A stretch of DNA of 18,664 nucleotides from the NCBI GenBank assembly GCA_023150215.1, contig JAKLLJ010000026.1, forward strand, positions 1 to 18,664. Direction: 5' to 3'. The translations under genes were made by a program, and so were the position numbers. Below are positions 14,790 through 18,664 of this stretch, in pieces. Every line of letters starts with the position of its first letter. Within the stretch, counting starts at the first letter, position 1. The notes beneath the pieces were generated by a model, which saw nothing but the letters and a program-made list of their open reading frames with translations, made no database searches and was not told the origin of the DNA. Origin of the DNA: Thauera sp. (GTDB lineage: Bacteria > Pseudomonadota > Gammaproteobacteria > Burkholderiales > Rhodocyclaceae).

Positions 14790-14854
14790 CCGGCCCCGGC
14801 TCGGGCCGGACTCGTGAGCCCGCAGGCGGGCGCACAGAGCTTAGAGCGACGCTC
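14790..14854. repeat. Three consecutive inverted repeats in the leader of the RcnB-like gene
   Basis: The 272-base gap between the RcnB-like gene and ppk2 holds CCGGCCC-N6-GGGCCGG (14790-14809), GCCCGC-AG-GCGGGC (14818-14831) and GAGCG-A-CGCTC (14844-14854). On the minus strand they would lie in the 5' leader, ending 25 bases before the start codon. They may be structures or operators, or may reflect high GC. No clear promoter or ppk2 terminator is visible in 14855-15037. Confidence 0.35.
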
Positions 14855-15037
14855 GCAACAAATCCCGCCAGGCTTACGTCTTGTCACCGTGCGGCGAGAA
14901 TGGATGCAAATAAACCGGACCCGCGGCGGCGCAAGAGCGCGGCGGCGACTGCAGGCGGGGGATTCGGCCGGATCGCCGCCCCCGGGAAGACGCACGCAAG
15001 CCGGCGGATTGCGGGGCGTCCACCGCCACCGGAGTCA

Positions 15038-16189
15038 TCACAACAGCGGCACGTCGTCCTTTTCGCCGCGCTCGTAGACCACGTTGGCGCGGCCGACCAG
15101 CAAGGGGTCGAGCGCGCCGATCTGCGCGGCGTCCTTGTTGGTGTAAGACGTACGGTGCAGGACATAGCGCAGCGCATTCAGGCGCGCGCGCTTCTTGCAA
15201 TCGGACTTGACCACGGTCCATGGCGCGTCGGCAGTGTCGGTGTAGAAGAACATCGCCTCCTTGGCCTTGGTGTAGTCGTCCCACTTGTCGAGCGAGGCGA
15301 GGTCGATCGGTGACAGCTTCCACTGCTTGAGCGGGTGCGACTCGCGCTCCTTGAAGCGGCGGCGCTGCTCGTCGCGACTCACCGAAAACCAGAACTTGAT
15401 CAGGTGGATGCCGCTGCGCACCAGGTTGCGCTCGAACTCCGGCACCTGGCGCATGAACTCGTTGTATTCGTCGTTGCGGCAAAAGCCCATGACACGCTCG
15501 ACACCGGCGCGGTTGTACCACGAGCGGTCGAACAGCACGATCTCGCCGGCAGTCGGCAGGTGCTGGATGTAGCGCTGGAAGTACCACTGACCGAGCTCGA
15601 GCTCGGACGGCTTCTCGAGCGCCACCACGCGCGCACCACGCGGGTTCAGGTGTTCCATGAAGCGCTTGATGGTGCCGCCCTTGCCGGCGGCGTCGCGACC
15701 CTCGAACAGGATCACCAGGCGCTGGCCGGTCTCCTTGACCCAGGCCTGCAGCTTGAGCAACTCGACCTGCAGGCGGTACTTCTGCTTCTCGTAGGCCTTG
15801 CGCGACATCAGGTTGCGGTAGGGGTAGCCACCGCCGCGCCAGTCGGGCGCGAGTTCGTCGTCGGGATGCGCGTTGGCCGGCTGCGGAAGGTCGGCGCGCA
15901 GCAGGGTCTGGCGCAAGATGTGGAGGTCGTCCGGCGAGGCTCCGGCGAGGATGGCCTGCAACGCGTCCGGCAGGCCGTCGCCATCCTCGGCAGCGTGCGC
16001 CAAGATGTCCTTGATCGCCACCAGCTTGGAATCGCGCGCGGCATCGATCGCCTCCCCGACCTCGAAGCGTTCGATACCGGCGCTACTGAAATCGGGCGCG
16101 GTGTCGCCGGCGGCACTCCGCCGCGCAGCGGGCTTGCGGGCGGTGCCACGGCTGCTGCGGACGGCTGCCGTGTCCTCGGTCTTGCTCAT
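15038..16189 (-). CDS. ppk2: Polyphosphate kinase 2 family protein (PPK2)
   Basis: PPK2 enzymes use polyphosphate to phosphorylate nucleoside diphosphates (class I) or act in reverse; polyphosphate is a store of phosphate and energy. The protein has 383 residues. The first 35 are basic and Ala/Ser-rich (RSSRGTARKPAARR), probably disordered, then a helical region, and the kinase core from about 120: GGYPYRNLMSRKAYE, Walker A FEGRDAAGKGGTIKR (Gly-loop at 164-173), GARVVALEKPS, Walker B DRSWYNRAGVERVMGF (221 on), FWFSVSRDEQRRRF, and WKLSPIDLASLDKWDDY lid residues. Single-domain length and sequence fit class I. The start has GGAGAG upstream. It is divergent from the esterase gene; the 179-base region between contains TAGAAT -10-like hexamers in both directions but no good -35. 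Confidence 0.94.
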   Translation of the reverse strand: MSKTEDTAAVRSSRGTARKPAARRSAAGDTAPDFSSAGIERFEVGEAIDAARDSKLVAIKDILAHAAEDGDGLPDALQAILAGASPDDLHILRQTLLRADLPQPANAHPDDELAPDWRGGGYPYRNLMSRKAYEKQKYRLQVELLKLQAWVKETGQRLVILFEGRDAAGKGGTIKRFMEHLNPRGARVVALEKPSELELGQWYFQRYIQHLPTAGEIVLFDRSWYNRAGVERVMGFCRNDEYNEFMRQVPEFERNLVRSGIHLIKFWFSVSRDEQRRRFKERESHPLKQWKLSPIDLASLDKWDDYTKAKEAMFFYTDTADAPWTVVKSDCKKRARLNALRYVLHRTSYTNKDAAQIGALDPLLVGRANVVYERGEKDDVPLL

Positions 16190-16368
16190 GCCTGCTCTCC
16201 TTGTGTCGCTCGTATTCTAAGCCCCTGGCATTGACCGGGGCCGCCTTGCGCACGCTTTCGCAGACGGGACGCTGTACGTGGGCGTACGGCCGGAAGCAGG
16301 CATGGGTAGAATCACGCCCTCCATCCCCCGATGCCCCCAACCGGGCGCACCATTGCGTTGATACGACC

Positions 16369-17325
16369 ATGCCGCTGAGCCCAGAAACCGTCTCCCTGCT
16401 CGACATGGCCTATCGTGTCGGCGCACCGAAGTTCCACGAACTGTCGCCGGCCCAGGCCCGCCATTCCTTCCACAAGCTGCAGTTCGCCTTCCGGCCCGAT
16501 GCGCCCGCGGTGGCGTCCACCGCCGAGGTGCCGATCGCACGCGCCGACGGCTCCGCGCTGCTTGCCCGTCTGTACCGGCCGCTCGCCAGCCATGCCGGCG
16601 ATCAGCTGCCGCTGTTGATCTTCCTGCATGGCGGAGGCTGGTGCATCGGTGACGTACCGAGCTACGACGTGCTGTGCCGCGAGCTGGCCAACGGCTCGGG
16701 CTGCGCGGTGTTGTCGGTGGAGTACCGGCTTGCGCCCGAGCACCCGTTTCCGGCAGCGCCCGACGATGTGCGGCGCGCCTTCCACTGGGCGGTCGACAAT
16801 GCCGATTTGCTCGGCGTCGACCCGGCACGGATCGCGCTTGGCGGCGACAGTGCCGGCGGCAACCTGGCAATCGTCACGGCGCTCGCACTGCGCGATACGG
16901 ACAATCCGCCCACCTTCCTGTTGCTGGTTTATCCGAGCACCGAAATTCGCAGCACACGACCGTCTCGCGACAAGTACGCAGAGGGCTTCTTTCTCGATCG
17001 GAGCACCCTGCAGTGGTTTTTCGAGCGCTATCTGCCCGGGGTCGATACCGAGGACTGGCGGGTGTCGCCGATGCGCGCGGCGTCGCTCGCGGGCCTGCCG
17101 CCGATGCTGGTGATCGGGGCCGAGTTCGACCCCCTGGTGGATGATTGTGCCGCCTTCGCCGCGCGCGTGCGCGAGGAGGGCGGCGTGGTGCAGTACCGCA
17201 TGTTCGAAGGCGTCGTGCATGGCTTTTACACGCTCGGCAAGCTCTTCCCCGAGGCGCGCGAGGCAGTGGCCCTGTCGGCGCACGCGCTGCGCCAACATCT
17301 GGCGAGCGGCGAAGGCGGGCGCTGA
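16369..17325 (+). CDS. Alpha/beta hydrolase, hormone-sensitive-lipase (family IV) esterase
   Basis: The 318-residue enzyme should hydrolyse short-chain carboxylic esters in the cytoplasm; its natural substrate cannot be told from sequence. From ATG 16369 the family motifs are all present: oxyanion-hole HGGGW at 87-91, YRLAPEHPFPAAPDD, nucleophile elbow GDSAGG with Ser161, the Asp of EFDPLVDD (254), and the His of VVHGFYTL (284). The catalytic triad is complete. There is no signal peptide. The frame is open to 16201, but homology starts at MPLSPET and the upstream part overlaps the intergenic promoter region. The ribosome binding site is poor. The gene is divergent from ppk2 and convergent with the HDOD gene, with only 11 bases between the stops and no terminator. 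Confidence 0.92.
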   Translation: MPLSPETVSLLDMAYRVGAPKFHELSPAQARHSFHKLQFAFRPDAPAVASTAEVPIARADGSALLARLYRPLASHAGDQLPLLIFLHGGGWCIGDVPSYDVLCRELANGSGCAVLSVEYRLAPEHPFPAAPDDVRRAFHWAVDNADLLGVDPARIALGGDSAGGNLAIVTALALRDTDNPPTFLLLVYPSTEIRSTRPSRDKYAEGFFLDRSTLQWFFERYLPGVDTEDWRVSPMRAASLAGLPPMLVIGAEFDPLVDDCAAFAARVREEGGVVQYRMFEGVVHGFYTLGKLFPEAREAVALSAHALRQHLASGEGGR

Positions 17326-17336
17326 GGCGCGCGCGC

Positions 17337-18200
17337 TCAGCCGCAGGCCGCGGCGATCAGCTCCTGGCGCGTTCCCCGCGCTTCGGCAACGAGGGCCGCG
17401 AAGGCTTCGCGATCGACGCCGCCCGCCATGCTCGCCTCGAGCAGCTCGGGGCGGCGGCGCATGCCGAGCAGGCTCTCGAACGGATTGGGTGTCTCCGCCG
17501 CCAGGGTAGCGAGAAAGATGACATCGCCAAGTGCGACCGGCGGCCATTCGCTGCGTGCGGTCGGATCGGCCGCGCAGGCTTCGGCGATCGTCTGCGGCAT
17601 GTCGAAAGCTTCGAGCACCGCGGCGCGCACCGCCTCGTCCCAGGTCGTGACCACCTCGGCGAAGCGGTTCATGTCGCCTTCGAGCTCCGGATAACGAGCT
17701 GCACGTGCGAGCAGATAGAACTGACCGATGTCGATCATGAGGCCGGCGAGCATCGCGCTGTCGGGATCGGGCCGCTTCAGGTGGTGCGCGAAGGCGTAGG
17801 CCCAGGCGGCGACGTCGATCGAGTGCATCCACAGGCCGCTCGCCACCAGGCGCATCTGGCGCGAGCGGTGATCGCGCGCGAGTTGCTCGGCCGCGACCGC
17901 GAAGGCCAGGCAGCGCAGCGTCGACAGGCCGAGGCGCCCGACCGCATCCTTCACGCTGCTGATGTCACCGCGGTAGGGATTGAGCGCCAGCGTGTTGGCC
18001 ATGCGGATCACCTTGGCGGAGAGCAGCGGCTCGGCCTGCACCGCACTCGCGATGCGGGCGAGTGACACCTCGGGATCGTCGGCGAGCTGCTTGATGCGCA
18101 GCGACAGGTCGAAGACGGTGGGAAAGCTCACCACGCCGTCGTGCAGCTCTTCCTCGATCTGCTGGGCAAAGGCGTCGGTCTGCGAATCGAATGTTTCCAT
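17337..18200 (-). CDS. HDOD domain-containing protein
   Basis: HDOD domains are HD-like domains without full catalytic metal residues and are found in bacterial signalling, often near chemotaxis or cyclic-di-GMP proteins. The protein has 287 residues from ATG 18200, with GGAG seven bases upstream; the longer frame to 18266 is rejected. The domain covers about 20-220: VVSFPTVFDLSLRIKQLADD, IASAVQAEPLLSAKVIRMAN, SVKDAVGRLGLSTLRCLAFA, and MLAGLMIDIGQFYLLARAA where active HD enzymes would have a metal-binding HD. There are no GGDEF, EAL or receiver domains, so it is a stand-alone protein of unknown partner. It follows the phosphoribosyltransferase gene by 87 bases. Confidence 0.88.
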   Translation of the reverse strand: METFDSQTDAFAQQIEEELHDGVVSFPTVFDLSLRIKQLADDPEVSLARIASAVQAEPLLSAKVIRMANTLALNPYRGDISSVKDAVGRLGLSTLRCLAFAVAAEQLARDHRSRQMRLVASGLWMHSIDVAAWAYAFAHHLKRPDPDSAMLAGLMIDIGQFYLLARAARYPELEGDMNRFAEVVTTWDEAVRAAVLEAFDMPQTIAEACAADPTARSEWPPVALGDVIFLATLAAETPNPFESLLGMRRRPELLEASMAGGVDREAFAALVAEARGTRQELIAAACG

Positions 18201-18287
18201 GAGCCAGCTCCGTGCGGGGCAATTTCCGGCAAGTCTAGGCGCACGCCAGCACCGGCGCGCGTGCATATCCCACGCTCGCGCGCAGGA

Positions 18288-18664
18288 TCAAGGCTGGGTG
18301 AGGCGGGCGTGCCCGTTCTCGAGCGCTTCCACCTGGGCGAGCGTACACACCGGCACGCCGAGCGCCTCGATCACCGCGTGGCCACGCTTGAAACGCTTTT
18401 CAACGATGAAGCTTGCGCACAGCACCTCGGCACCGGCTTCGCGGGCCATCTCGATCAGGGCCACCGCGGTGCGGCCATTGGACAGGAAGTCGTCCACGAT
18501 CACCACGCGATCGGTGGGCACGATATAGCGCTGCGACAGCACGAGCTTGGTCTCGCCCCCCTTGGTGGGCGAAGGGATCACGCGCGCAATCGCCGGCGAC
18601 TCGACCTGCGGCGCGTATTTTTTTGCGTACACCAGCGCCACGTCGAGCGCCTGGGCGACCACCA
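18288..18664 (-). CDS. xpt: Xanthine phosphoribosyltransferase, C-terminal part (cut by right edge)
   Basis: The reading frame is open to the window edge, so the N-terminal part of the protein is missing; 125 residues remain. The PRPP-binding motif VVIVDDFLSNGRTA is intact, followed by EAGAEVLCASFIVEKRF and a C-terminal IEALGVPVCTLAQVEALENG, which match the Xpt branch of type I phosphoribosyltransferases. Xpt converts xanthine and PRPP to XMP in purine salvage. ESPAIARVIPSPTKGGETKL is the loop region before the PRPP motif. Apparent GTG at 18662 is an internal codon, not the start. Adenine phosphoribosyltransferase is a less likely alternative. The 87 bases down to the HDOD gene hold a weak inverted repeat (18241-18264) and no clear terminator. 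Confidence 0.85.
   Translation of the reverse strand, partial: VVAQALDVALVYAKKYAPQVESPAIARVIPSPTKGGETKLVLSQRYIVPTDRVVIVDDFLSNGRTAVALIEMAREAGAEVLCASFIVEKRFKRGHAVIEALGVPVCTLAQVEALENGHARLTQP

Noticed and set aside
16207..16312. TAGAAT hexamers on both strands (16214-16219 minus, 16307-16312 plus) as ppk2 and esterase promoters
   Set aside because: Neither has a -35-like hexamer at 16-18 bases, so I mention them only as weak hints.
16201..16368. Upstream extension of the esterase reading frame
   Set aside because: It would overlap the ppk2 promoter region, lacks homology-like sequence, and homologues begin near residue 57 of the long frame.
16312..17832. 506-codon minus-strand frame across the esterase and HDOD genes
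   Set aside because: It spans two convergent, well-supported genes and matches no family.
1..18664. CRISPR, tRNA/rRNA, IS or phage elements and toxin-antitoxin pairs
   Set aside because: No regularly spaced repeats, cloverleaf-like segments, transposase or integrase motifs, or paired small toxin/antitoxin genes were seen.

Overview
The window is dense, GC-rich proteobacterial chromosome. It contains a phasin (PHA granule protein), a PPK2-type polyphosphate kinase, a LemA/TPM operon, a glutathione peroxidase/glutathione reductase pair, a DUF2249 protein and molybdenum-cofactor genes. This mix best fits a betaproteobacterium, possibly Rhodocyclales (Thauera/Azoarcus-like). That placement is inferred from gene content and base composition; no rRNA or other phylogenetic marker is present. 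I see no tRNA, rRNA, CRISPR array, insertion sequence or prophage gene. No gap between genes exceeds 300 bases.

Layout. (1) Bases 1-3707, minus strand: a PhoX/DUF839-type lipoprotein, then a lipoprotein with two CxxCH haem motifs that runs off the left edge. A strong hairpin lies between them. (2) Bases 3864-8488, plus strand: a YoaA/DinG-type XPD-like helicase with a LexA-like box just upstream, then mobB-moeA-moaD-moaE, tightly packed and closed by a bidirectional terminator. (3) Bases 8525-11313, minus strand: a phasin gene, and the operon lemA - secreted TPM protein - second, signal-less TPM protein. (4) Bases 11475-11816, plus strand: a DUF2249 protein with a Cys/Gly-rich tail behind a candidate FNR-type promoter. 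Its stop codon overlaps that of the convergent gene. (5) Bases 11813-14765, minus strand: RcnB-like periplasmic protein, periplasmic glutathione peroxidase, glutathione reductase and an unrecognised 69-residue protein. (6) Bases 15038-16189, minus strand: polyphosphate kinase 2. (7) Bases 16369-17325, plus strand: an HSL-family esterase. (8) Bases 17337-18664, minus strand: an HDOD-domain protein and the C-terminal part of a xanthine-type phosphoribosyltransferase cut by the right edge.

Functional themes. The molybdenum genes cover molybdopterin synthase (MoaD+MoaE), molybdate insertion (MoeA) and the accessory GTPase MobB; moaA, moaC, mogA and mobA must lie elsewhere. Phasin and PPK2 both point to storage-polymer metabolism. 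The GPx/Gor/RcnB cluster looks like envelope and thiol stress defence. I do not see a complete new defence or mobile system. The least explained parts are the PhoX-like/dihaem lipoprotein pair, the signal-less TPM protein with CxC and CxxC motifs, the DUF2249 protein with its Cys-rich tail and FNR-like promoter, and the small gene after gor.
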